Source: Nitratifractor sp.
GTDB taxonomy: Bacteria > Campylobacterota > Campylobacteria > Campylobacterales > Sulfurovaceae
Direction of reading: 5' to 3'
Assembly (NCBI GenBank): GCA_024762845.1
Contig: JANTGQ010000120.1
Coordinates: forward strand, 1-5,162
DNA: 5,162 bases
A model generated the notes under the pieces. It was not told the origin of the DNA. It did not search any database and worked only from the letters and a program-made list of their open reading frames with translations. This document shows, in pieces, positions 1 to 4,960 of the stretch. Numbering within the stretch: the first letter of the stretch is position 1; the number at the start of each line of letters is the position of its first letter. The position numbers and the translations under genes were made by a program.

Positions 1-206
1 ATGTAACCCTCTAAAATCTTAGAACCACATGTTACACTCCACTCTTTTACCTGAATATTATCTTTTAGCAGTATTGGCAGACCAGAACCACTTGTCTCAA
101 AGCCAACATATGCGTTTATATCGCTCGCTTTTGCTTTTTCTAAAATATCTTTTTGTAGAGCTTCCTGCTCATCTTTACTTAAAGATAAAGCTTCTCGTAG
201 CTTCAT
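1..206 (-). CDS. gatA: GatA, Asp/Glu-tRNA amidotransferase subunit A (N-terminal part; runs off the window)
   Basis: GatA is the amidase-signature subunit of the cytoplasmic GatCAB complex. It releases ammonia from glutamine, which the complex uses to convert misacylated Glu-tRNA(Gln), and in many bacteria Asp-tRNA(Asn), to the correct form. Only the first 68 codons are visible, of roughly 450 usual for the family. The reading starts MKLREALSLSKDEQ, passes NAYVG (residues 31-35) and reaches the hallmark LPILLKDNI (43-51) and CGSKILEGY (60-68). Lys48 in KDN is the expected first residue of the Lys-Ser-Ser catalytic triad; the two serines lie outside the window. The ATG at 206-204 is chosen because GGAG (minus strand, 215-212) lies five bases upstream and the conserved N-terminus begins there. 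The stop codon of the small upstream gene overlaps this ribosome-binding site, which suggests translational coupling. Identification is by recognised motifs and is strong despite truncation. Confidence 0.93.
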   Translation of the reverse strand, partial: MKLREALSLSKDEQEALQKDILEKAKASDINAYVGFETSGSGLPILLKDNIQVKEWSVTCGSKILEGY

Positions 207-214
207 TTGCTCTC

Positions 215-328
215 CTAATCTCTTTTCTTATAATATCGAACAATTGCTAAACCAATAGCTATAATTATAAAAATCAGAGCAATTGCCCCGACAATATAGC
301 CGCTTGTTACAGGTTGCGTAAAATCCAC
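215..328 (-). CDS. Small single-pass membrane protein (37 aa) between ileS and gatA
   Basis: This is a 37-codon reading frame of unknown function. It starts with GTG at 328-326, which shares one base with the ileS stop (TAGTG), and stops at TAG 217-215, inside the gatA ribosome-binding site. The N-terminus is polar (MDFTQPVTS). Residues about 11-30 form one continuous hydrophobic helix (YIVGAIALIF, then IIIAIGLAIV). The tail RYYKKRD is strongly positive, predicting N-terminus outside and C-terminus in the cytoplasm. No other usable start lies between an in-frame stop at 346-344 and the GTG. A weak GAGG sits about ten bases upstream within ileS, so translation probably depends on coupling to ileS. 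From memory, Campylobacter jejuni has a small hypothetical membrane gene in the same place between gatA and ileS, which would support a conserved gene; I could not check this. The fit of both ends to the neighbouring genes is the best direct evidence that it is real. Confidence 0.75.
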   Translation of the reverse strand: MDFTQPVTSGYIVGAIALIFIIIAIGLAIVRYYKKRD

Positions 329-3081
329 TACGCAAGAACCTCGCTACATCTGCTGCATAATTTATCTTCTGCTTCGCTTGTAAATCTCCAGCATCGTGGA
401 CATTTGTAACCGCTTGCTCTTACAATCGAGTAGCTGTTGCCCTCAATTGTAAATTCAGCCAACACCTCTTGCTCGCTCGAAGTCTCAAATGCACTTACGC
501 CAAACCAATCTTCAAGGTTTTTCGCCTCTTGCATACCAAAGAGAGCACTATCACCAACAATTGCCAACTCTAGTGTTGTGCGAATAACTTTCTCTTTTTT
601 TAGCTTGTCAATCGCTTCAAAAAAGCTCTCACGCGCATTGATTAAAAGCTCACTATTTAAACTACTCTCAACTTCTGGCAGTGGCTGATACTCTAAATCA
701 AAAATATCACTTAAATCTTTTTTAAAGATTGCCGGTGCATGCTCTATCGCTTCATCTGCTGTGTATGTTAATACAGGTGCAACAAGAGCAAGCATTGATT
801 TTGCTATCAAATACATAGCACTCTGTGCACCTCTTCTGTTTAAAGACTCTTTTGCGTCACAGTAGAGTCTATCTTTACACAAATCCATATAGATACCGCT
901 AAGTTCATTTGTCAAAAAGCTGTTTAAAAGACTAAATGCTCTTGCAAACTCATACTTTGCAAATTCGCTGTTTACTTCGTCAAATACACTCTTGGCTTTG
1001 GCTAAAATCCATCTATCTAACTCGCCAAAGTGCTCTACCTCTAAAACCTCTTCTAAGCCATCAAGATTCGCTAATAGAAATCTAAAGCTATTTCTAATTT
1101 TTCTATACTGCTCTGCAGTCTGTTTTAAAATGTTTTTACTAATCTTTAAGTCACTCTGGTAATCGCTCAACGCTACCCACAAGCGTAGAATCTCTGAACC
1201 AAACTCTTTTGTCACCTCTTGTGGTGCAACAACATTTCCTTTGGATTTACTCATCTTCTCGCCCTTCTCATCAACTGTAAAGCCGTGAGTTAAGAGCCCT
1301 TTGTATGGCGCTATATCATTAATACCACAACTAACCAGCATAGAGCTCTGGAACCATCCTCTATGCTGGTCAGTACCCTCTAGGTAAAGATCTGCCGGGT
1401 ACTCACCTGCATCATAGTTGCGGGATTTCAAAGTTGCATACCATGTAGAGCCACTATCAAACCAAACGTCCAGGACATCTGTTATCTTCTCTAACTCTTC
1501 AGGTTTGTACCCGCTGCCTGGGTAGAGAAGCTCAGAGATTGGCATATCATACCATGCATCACACCCTCTATGTTCAAATATCATCGCAACAAAGTTGAGA
1601 ACTTTTTCATCTAATATTACCTCTTTTGTCGCTTTAACTCTGAAGAATGCTATTGGAACACCCCAACTTCTTTGTCGACTTATACACCAATCTGGTCTGC
1701 CTTCTATCATAGGAGTAAATCGATTTTTTCCCCATGCCGGATAGAATTTTACATCTTTTATCGCATCGAGTGCACTCTGACGAAGAGTTTTATGATTTGG
1801 CATCTCTTTATCAACAGCAATAAACCACTGCTTTGTTGCTCTATAGATTACCGGCTTTTTTGTTCTCCAGCAGAATGGGTAGGAGTGTGTAAACCTACTC
1901 ACACTTAATACACTCTCTCCAAGAAGCTCAACAATCTTCTCGTTTGCTTTAAATACATGCATCCCAACAAACTCTTCTGGGTTTGGCAAGAGCCCAAGCC
2001 CTACAACACTCTCATCATATAAACCATGGTCATCTACTGGCATAAGTACATCAAGATTATACTTTAAAGAGGCAAAATAGTCTACCTCTCCATGTCCAGG
2101 TGCAGAGTGTACGGCACCAGTACCGCCATCTAACTCTACAAAATCTCCTAGAATTATGTAAGACTCTCTACCATTTAAAGCATTCACAGCTTTTTTATGC
2201 TCGAGCTCTTTAGAGCTAAACTCTTTAACAATTTCGCTGCTTTGCAGTACACCCTCTTGCACAAGCGCGTCAAGACGGCTCTTGGCAACTATGTACCCCT
2301 CTTTGGTTAACACATAATCCTCTTCGGGGTGCAGCGCAATAGCAACGTTTGCCGGCAGAGTCCATGGAGTTGTTGTCCAAATAACCAATGCAGCTTTTCC
2401 ATCAACTCCTAGCTCTTTTTTTGCACTCTCACTCAGTTCAAACGCAACATATAAAGAGTAATCCTCTTTATCTTTATACTCAATCTCAGCATCAGCAAGG
2501 GCAGTCTGTGCCGCCCATGACCAGTAGATTGGCTTGCTTCTCTCTACCAAAAGCCCTCTGTTTGCGACTTGGCATAGTGCTCTAAATATATTTGCTTCGA
2601 ATTTAAAATCCATTGTCAGGTATGGGTTCTCCCAGTCACCAATAATACCTAACGACTTAAAACCCTCTTTTTGGTGCTCTACAAACTTAGTAGCATGTGC
2701 ACGACAGAGCTCTCTAAACTTTGCAACACTTAGAGCATCTTTTTTCTCTTTTCCTATCTTCTCTTCTACTTTTTGCTCAATTGGCAAACCGTGGCAATCC
2801 CAACCTGGCGTATAACGAACAGCTTTCCCTTGAAAATAGTGATACTTAACAATAATATCTTTTAATGTCTTATTGAGTGCATGACCAATATGGATATCGC
2901 CATTAGCATAGGGTGGTCCATCGTGAAGCGTAAACATCTCTCTACCTTGGCGTCTGCTCTTCATCTTTTCATACACACCCTCCTCGAACCATTTACTATA
3001 TCGCAGAGGCTCATTTTTAGGAAGGTTCCCACGCATTGGGAACGATGTTTTGGGCAATAGAATTGTATCTTTGTAATCCAT
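328..3081 (-). CDS. ileS: Isoleucyl-tRNA synthetase (IleRS)
   Basis: This cytoplasmic class I synthetase (917 residues, usual bacterial length) charges tRNA-Ile with isoleucine and hydrolyses mischarged Val. Seen in order: a typical bacterial N-terminus (LPKTSFPMRGNLP, 9-21); the ATP-binding PPYANGDIHIGH (56-67, HIGH at 64-67); GWDCHGLPIE (93-102); the CP1 editing domain with WTTTPWTLPAN (235-245) and GTGAVHSAPGHG (320-331), where Asp334 matches the editing-site aspartate; RPDWCISRQRSWG (462-474); DVWFDSGST (538-546); LEGTDQHRGWFQSS (567-580); and KMSKS at 609-613. A helical anticodon-binding domain follows. The C-terminal zinc ribbon has Cys894, Cys897, Cys909 and Cys912. No frameshift or missing catalytic motif is visible. 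The early-CP1 segment PIYWSWAAQTALADAEIEY (184-202) lacks the cysteines I recall at this place in the E. coli enzyme. The ATG at 3081 has AAGGA (3095-3091) nine bases upstream. It is the first visible gene of the ileS, small gene, gatA operon. Confidence 0.98.
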   Translation of the reverse strand: MDYKDTILLPKTSFPMRGNLPKNEPLRYSKWFEEGVYEKMKSRRQGREMFTLHDGPPYANGDIHIGHALNKTLKDIIVKYHYFQGKAVRYTPGWDCHGLPIEQKVEEKIGKEKKDALSVAKFRELCRAHATKFVEHQKEGFKSLGIIGDWENPYLTMDFKFEANIFRALCQVANRGLLVERSKPIYWSWAAQTALADAEIEYKDKEDYSLYVAFELSESAKKELGVDGKAALVIWTTTPWTLPANVAIALHPEEDYVLTKEGYIVAKSRLDALVQEGVLQSSEIVKEFSSKELEHKKAVNALNGRESYIILGDFVELDGGTGAVHSAPGHGEVDYFASLKYNLDVLMPVDDHGLYDESVVGLGLLPNPEEFVGMHVFKANEKIVELLGESVLSVSRFTHSYPFCWRTKKPVIYRATKQWFIAVDKEMPNHKTLRQSALDAIKDVKFYPAWGKNRFTPMIEGRPDWCISRQRSWGVPIAFFRVKATKEVILDEKVLNFVAMIFEHRGCDAWYDMPISELLYPGSGYKPEELEKITDVLDVWFDSGSTWYATLKSRNYDAGEYPADLYLEGTDQHRGWFQSSMLVSCGINDIAPYKGLLTHGFTVDEKGEKMSKSKGNVVAPQEVTKEFGSEILRLWVALSDYQSDLKISKNILKQTAEQYRKIRNSFRFLLANLDGLEEVLEVEHFGELDRWILAKAKSVFDEVNSEFAKYEFARAFSLLNSFLTNELSGIYMDLCKDRLYCDAKESLNRRGAQSAMYLIAKSMLALVAPVLTYTADEAIEHAPAIFKKDLSDIFDLEYQPLPEVESSLNSELLINARESFFEAIDKLKKEKVIRTTLELAIVGDSALFGMQEAKNLEDWFGVSAFETSSEQEVLAEFTIEGNSYSIVRASGYKCPRCWRFTSEAEDKLCSRCSEVLA

Positions 3082-3150
3082 TTTGATCTATCCTTGAATT
3101 TTCAATCAAGATTAAGTAATAGAGATTACAAAATCTACACCAATCATTGC

Positions 3151-3156
3151 ACTATA
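3151..3156 (-). promoter_or_regulatory. Putative -10 element for ileS
   Basis: The minus strand reads TATAGT here, one mismatch from TATAAT, about 70 bases upstream of the ileS start. No good -35 hexamer is present 16-18 bases upstream, but the upstream stretch is T-rich, as is common for vegetative promoters in this phylum. Transcription would start near 3144. Direct repeats at 3179-3196 would then fall at about -35 to -52. Assignment is tentative. Confidence 0.4.
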
Positions 3157-3178
3157 GAGTTTCACAAAAAATCATAAA

Positions 3179-3196
3179 TTAACCTATGTGTTAACC
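3179..3196 (+). repeat. Tandem TTAACC direct repeats, 12-bp period
   Basis: TTAACC occurs at 3179-3184 and again at 3191-3196, separated by six bases (on the minus strand GGTTAA, six bases, GGTTAA). Such paired half-sites about one helical turn apart are typical of OmpR/PhoB-family response-regulator binding sites. The position, just upstream of the putative ileS -10, would suit an activator. The repeat is seen directly; the function is inferred. Confidence 0.4.
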
Positions 3197-3224
3197 TTAG
3201 ATTTTTTTGCAAATACCCATAGAG

Positions 3225-3298
3225 CAAGCGCTTGACGCATCTCTTGCAATTGTGTTGCTTAATCCTGCTTTTCAAATAATTTTTAAAAAATTGCAAGA
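3225..3298. repeat. Palindrome and 10-bp inverted repeat in the divergent intergenic region
   Basis: CAAGCGCTTG at 3225-3234 is a perfect 10-bp palindrome. TCTTGCAATT (3242-3251) and AATTGCAAGA (3289-3298) form a perfect 10-bp inverted repeat, 37 bases apart. The core palindrome TTGCAA occurs three times (3207-3212, 3244-3249, 3291-3296). The arms lie upstream of the putative promoter of the rightward gene, so they could be operator sites or one long hairpin. No role is proven. Confidence 0.4.
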
Positions 3299-3327
3299 TT
3301 ATAACCAAAACTCTATTACAATTTCGT

Positions 3328-3333
3328 TATAAT
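3328..3333 (+). promoter_or_regulatory. -10 element (TATAAT) for the CinA-family gene
   Basis: A perfect TATAAT lies 43 bases upstream of the likely start codon. Seventeen bases further upstream the sequence is CCAAAA, so there is no recognisable -35 box. Vegetative promoters of Campylobacterota often have a good -10 with a weak -35, which fits. Transcription would begin near 3340, leaving a leader of about 36 bases. Confidence 0.55.
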
Positions 3334-3365
3334 AGCTGCTAATCGAATAAACTAGACTCAACTTT

Positions 3366-3369
3366 GGAG
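3366..3369 (+). promoter_or_regulatory. Shine-Dalgarno site that fixes the CinA-family start
   Basis: GGAG lies six bases upstream of the ATG at 3376. An in-frame TTG at 3364-3366 could also be called as the start, but it overlaps this GGAG and has no ribosome-binding site of its own. The ATG at 3376 is therefore the better start, shortening the protein from 351 to 347 residues. Confidence 0.8.
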
Positions 3370-3375
3370 ACAAAT

Positions 3376-4419
3376 ATGTCAAAACTAGAAAAACCTGAAC
3401 ATATTATATTTATTGGGGCAAATCTCTATACTGACTATATACAATATTCCTATCTAGAAAGAGTATTTCCTTATATAAAAGATGCAACACATATTCACAG
3501 ATACCAAACATTCTCAGAAAATATTCTTAGCACCCTTATTAAAGATATAAAAAGTATACAAAAAAACTCAACTATATTTGTTATAGATTACTACTATAAG
3601 CAGCTACTCTCTCTTTTAGAGTCATATGGCTACGATATTAAAGAGAAAAAAGGGAATCTACTCTTTCGTATAGATAGCGTACAGATAGTTGTTAAAGAGA
3701 TCTCTTTATTTAAGCAGCTTCCCGATTCTACAACTATGCTCAACAACAGTTTAGCCTACTTTAAAGTATTTGGAACTGACAGCAATCTAGAGAAGATGAG
3801 AGAAGAGATCGGTACCCATGCAAGCTTAACCCGAATTCTTCCCAACTGCTACAATGTTATTGTAAAAGATGCAGATGGAGAGAAATGTCTTACAAATCTT
3901 GCCAATACGCTTGAACTGAAAATTCTTGCTGTTCGCTCTTTAAAGCGTGCACTTATCGACTACTTAAGCCAAAAAGGCAAAACACTTACAATTGCAGAGA
4001 GTTGTACAGGTGGACTTCTGGCTGCAAAAATAACCTCTGTCAGTGGTGCATCGAGTGTACTTAATGGCTCCATGGTCACTTATAGCAACGAGATCAAACA
4101 GAAGTGGCTAGGAGTACAAGAAGAGACACTTAAGCAGTATGGTGCAGTCAGCAGCGAGTGTGTAAGCGAGATGCTAGATGGTATCAAAAGGACGGCAGAT
4201 GCCTCTATTGCTGTTGCTATTAGTGGGATTGCTGGTCCAACAGGCGGAAGCGAAGATAAACCTGTAGGTACCGTATATATAGGAATTTTAAATGAAAAGC
4301 AGAAATCTGTGAAAAAGTTTCTCTTCGAAGGCGACAGAACTTTTATTCAAGAGCTTGCTGCACGCACCGCTTTAGAGATGATTATCGATTCCGAAAAAGA
4401 TTTTTTCGAATTTTTTTAG
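3376..4419 (+). CDS. CinA-family protein: degenerate N-terminal half plus nicotinamide-nucleotide amidase (PncC-type) domain
   Basis: The 347-residue protein (counted from ATG 3376) has a clear CinA C-terminal domain from about residue 190. It shows IAESCTGGLLAAK (206-218), the block MVTYSNEIKQKWLGV (233-247), and SGIAGPTGGSEDKPVGTVYIG (283-303, with one central variable stretch). Family members with this domain deamidate nicotinamide mononucleotide to nicotinate mononucleotide in cytoplasmic NAD recycling; Ser209 of ESCTGG is the likely catalytic serine. The first 185 or so residues replace the usual MoCF-like/COG1058 half of CinA. They begin with a strand-like HIIFIGANLY (9-18), but the GTE-type and GGLGPT-type motifs are absent. 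Residues about 127-180 resemble the connecting KH-like segment of CinA. Full CinA is usually above 400 residues, so the first domain is shortened. The gene has its own promoter-like element and stands alone, with a tRNA operon downstream. Deamidase activity is a family inference; the N-terminal role is unknown. Confidence 0.88.
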   Translation: MSKLEKPEHIIFIGANLYTDYIQYSYLERVFPYIKDATHIHRYQTFSENILSTLIKDIKSIQKNSTIFVIDYYYKQLLSLLESYGYDIKEKKGNLLFRIDSVQIVVKEISLFKQLPDSTTMLNNSLAYFKVFGTDSNLEKMREEIGTHASLTRILPNCYNVIVKDADGEKCLTNLANTLELKILAVRSLKRALIDYLSQKGKTLTIAESCTGGLLAAKITSVSGASSVLNGSMVTYSNEIKQKWLGVQEETLKQYGAVSSECVSEMLDGIKRTADASIAVAISGIAGPTGGSEDKPVGTVYIGILNEKQKSVKKFLFEGDRTFIQELAARTALEMIIDSEKDFFEFF

Positions 4420-4426
4420 TTTTTGC
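4388..4426 (+). terminator. Putative intrinsic terminator at the end of the CinA-family gene
   Basis: CGAAAAA (4392-4398) pairs with TTTTTCG (4402-4408) around a three-base loop. Three more pairs (ATT/AAT) follow across a bulged C. The stem runs into a T7 tract that contains the stop codon TAG (4417-4419), then another T run. The stem has only two G-C pairs, so strength is doubtful. The hairpin lies within the last codons of the gene, and its position just before the tRNA promoter favours a terminator. Confidence 0.45.
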
Positions 4427-4436
4427 CCAAAAAAGC

Positions 4437-4465
4437 TTGACATAAAAAATATTTTAGGCTATAAT
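4437..4465 (+). promoter_or_regulatory. Consensus sigma-70 promoter of the tRNA operon
   Basis: TTGACA (4437-4442) and TATAAT (4460-4465) are both perfect hexamers separated by the optimal 17 bases. Transcription should start near 4472, about 32 bases before tRNA-Lys. The bases after the -10 (CTCGCC, 4466-4471) are GC-rich in an AT-rich background. This resembles discriminators of stable-RNA promoters under growth-rate or stringent control; that regulation is inferred. Confidence 0.93.
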
Positions 4466-4473
4466 CTCGCCAC

Positions 4474-4495
4474 TTAAACGCCAATAGACGTTTAA
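4474..4495 (+). other. Leader hairpin of the tRNA operon
   Basis: TTAAACG (4474-4480) and CGTTTAA (4489-4495) form a perfect 7-bp stem with an 8-base loop. It lies at the very start of the predicted transcript and nine bases before tRNA-Lys. It may protect or position the precursor for 5' processing. No T tract follows, so it is not a terminator. Confidence 0.5.
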
Positions 4496-4503
4496 AGAGG
4501 TAT

Positions 4504-4579
4504 GACCCGTTAGCTCAGTTGGTAGAGCAACTCCCTTTTAAGGAGTGGGCCCTTGGTTCGAATCCAAGACGGGTCACCA
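4504..4579 (+). tRNA. tRNA-Lys(UUU), copy 1
   Basis: A complete 76-base cloverleaf includes an encoded CCA (4577-4579). The acceptor GACCCGT pairs fully with ACGGGTC, the D arm is GCTC/GAGC, and the anticodon stem ACTCC/GGAGT holds loop CTTTTAA with anticodon TTT at 4537-4539. The T arm CTTGG/CCAAG carries TTCGAAT. It is the first tRNA of the operon. Its sequence is identical to the copy at 4961-5036. A run of six T follows directly. Confidence 0.98.
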
Positions 4580-4601
4580 TTTTTTATATGACTTAAATGG
4601 G

Positions 4602-4622
4602 CTAGATGACCCTTTCATCTAG
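4602..4622 (+). repeat. 7-bp inverted repeat spanning the tRNA-Glu 5' end
   Basis: CTAGATG (4602-4608) is perfectly complementary to CATCTAG (4616-4622), with the 7-base loop ACCCTTT made of the tRNA-Glu 5' acceptor strand. A G-T pair (4601/4623) can extend it. In the precursor this hairpin would compete with both the acceptor stem and the D arm of tRNA-Glu. The complementarity is seen directly; any function is speculative. Confidence 0.5.
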
Positions 4623-4683
4623 TGGCCAAGGATGCTGTGTTTTCCGCACAGAAACAGAGGTTCAAATCCTCTAAGGGTCGCCA
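4608..4683 (+). tRNA. tRNA-Glu(UUC)
   Basis: A 76-base cloverleaf includes an encoded CCA (4681-4683). The acceptor GACCCTT pairs fully with AAGGGTC and the discriminator base is G. The anticodon stem CTGTG/CACAG closes a 7-base loop TTTTCCG, giving anticodon TTC at 4642-4644. The T arm AGAGG/CCTCT carries TTCAAAT. The D arm ATCT/GGAT and 4-base variable loop resemble other bacterial tRNA-Glu. Position 37 is C and 38 is G, where a purine at 37 is normal. Besides translation, Glu-tRNA(Glu) usually feeds haem synthesis through glutamyl-tRNA reductase. Confidence 0.95.
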
Positions 4684-4700
4684 TATAAAGTCTTAATAAC

Positions 4701-4776
4701 GGTCGCTTAGCTCAGTTGGTAGAGCGCTACCCTTACAAGGTAGATGTCATAAGTTCGAGTCTTATAGCGACCACCA
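4701..4776 (+). tRNA. tRNA-Val(UAC), copy 1
   Basis: A 76-base cloverleaf includes an encoded CCA (4774-4776). The acceptor GGTCGCT pairs fully with AGCGACC, the D arm is GCTC/GAGC, and the anticodon stem CTACC/GGTAG holds loop CTTACAA with anticodon TAC at 4734-4736. The T stem ATAAG/CTTAT is unusually AT-rich but fully paired. The sequence is identical to the copy at 5041-5116. Confidence 0.98.
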
Positions 4777-4785
4777 CGGAAAAGT

Positions 4786-4862
4786 GCGGCGGTAGTTCAG
4801 CTGGTTAGAATGCCTGCCTGTCACGCAGGAGGTCGCGGGTTCGAGTCCCGTCCGCCGCGCCA
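4786..4862 (+). tRNA. tRNA-Asp(GUC)
   Basis: A 77-base cloverleaf includes an encoded CCA (4860-4862). The acceptor GCGGCGG pairs fully with CCGCCGC and the discriminator is G, as expected for tRNA-Asp. The anticodon stem CCTGC/GCAGG holds loop CTGTCAC with anticodon GTC at 4820-4822. The T arm GCGGG/CCCGT carries TTCGAGT. Only this copy of tRNA-Asp is present. AAAAGT (4780-4785) just upstream can pair with ACTTTT (4865-4870) just downstream, extending the acceptor helix in the precursor. Confidence 0.98.
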
Positions 4863-4960
4863 CCACTTTTTCTAATGATTATATTTTTAATCCTCCTCCT
4901 TTAGTATATAGAAAAAGAATTTATAGGGATCGAATAGATCCCGCCTTTATTTATAACTTT
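4863..4960 (+). other. Structured 98-bp spacer between the two tRNA blocks
   Basis: This stretch has no protein gene. CTTTTTCTA (4866-4874) and TAGAAAAAG (4909-4917) form a perfect 9-bp inverted repeat. The 34-base loop holds a C/U-rich tract, TCCTCCTCCTTT (4891-4902). A second compact hairpin follows at 4926-4942. It is far longer than the other spacers (4-28 bases). It may be a trailer, a processed small RNA, or the place where the second tRNA block was joined. TATA-like elements (4905-4910, 4922-4927) exist but lack -35 boxes. Confidence 0.5.
4926..4951 (+). terminator. Hairpin with weak T tract, possible terminator
   Basis: GGGATC (4926-4931) and GATCCC (4937-4942) make a perfect 6-bp stem with a 5-base loop (GAATA). 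GCC and then TTTATTT follow. The stem is GC-rich for this region, but the T tract is offset by three bases and interrupted. It could end or pause transcription of the first tRNA block, or serve as a processing site before the second tRNA-Lys. Confidence 0.4.

Larger units (their letters stand above)
3082..3375. other. Divergent intergenic region between ileS and the CinA-family gene
   Basis: This 294-bp AT-rich stretch contains no convincing protein gene on either strand. It carries the ileS ribosome-binding site (AAGGA on the minus strand, 3095-3091), a tentative ileS -10 (3151-3156), TTAACC direct repeats (3179-3196), a palindrome and inverted repeat (3225-3298), and a TATAAT (3328-3333) for the rightward gene. 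Its length is more than two minimal promoters need, leaving room for regulation of both units. Confidence 0.7.

Noticed and set aside
29..250. Plus-strand open frame of 73 codons
   Set aside because: It lies antisense to gatA and the small membrane gene, both of which have better start signals and recognisable sequence. It has no ribosome-binding site of note.
437..2815. Several plus-strand open frames of 65-93 codons inside ileS
   Set aside because: They are antisense shadows of a fully intact ileS frame, with low-complexity Ser/Leu-rich translations and no start signals.
3364..3375. TTG as the start of the CinA-family gene
   Set aside because: The TTG overlaps the GGAG that serves the ATG at 3376, and has no ribosome-binding site of its own.
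4580..4585. T6 run after tRNA-Lys copy 1 as an intrinsic terminator
   Set aside because: No separate hairpin precedes it other than the tRNA itself, and three more tRNA genes follow closely with no promoter of their own visible.
4891..4902. AGGAGGAGGA on the minus strand as a ribosome-binding site for a hidden gene
   Set aside because: No ATG, GTG or TTG lies at a workable distance downstream on that strand, and no open frame follows before the tRNA genes.
4891..4905. Remnant of a 16S rRNA 3' end (CCTCCTTTA similarity) in the tRNA spacer
   Set aside because: The match is only about nine bases and lacks the upstream 16S helix sequence, so it is most likely chance.
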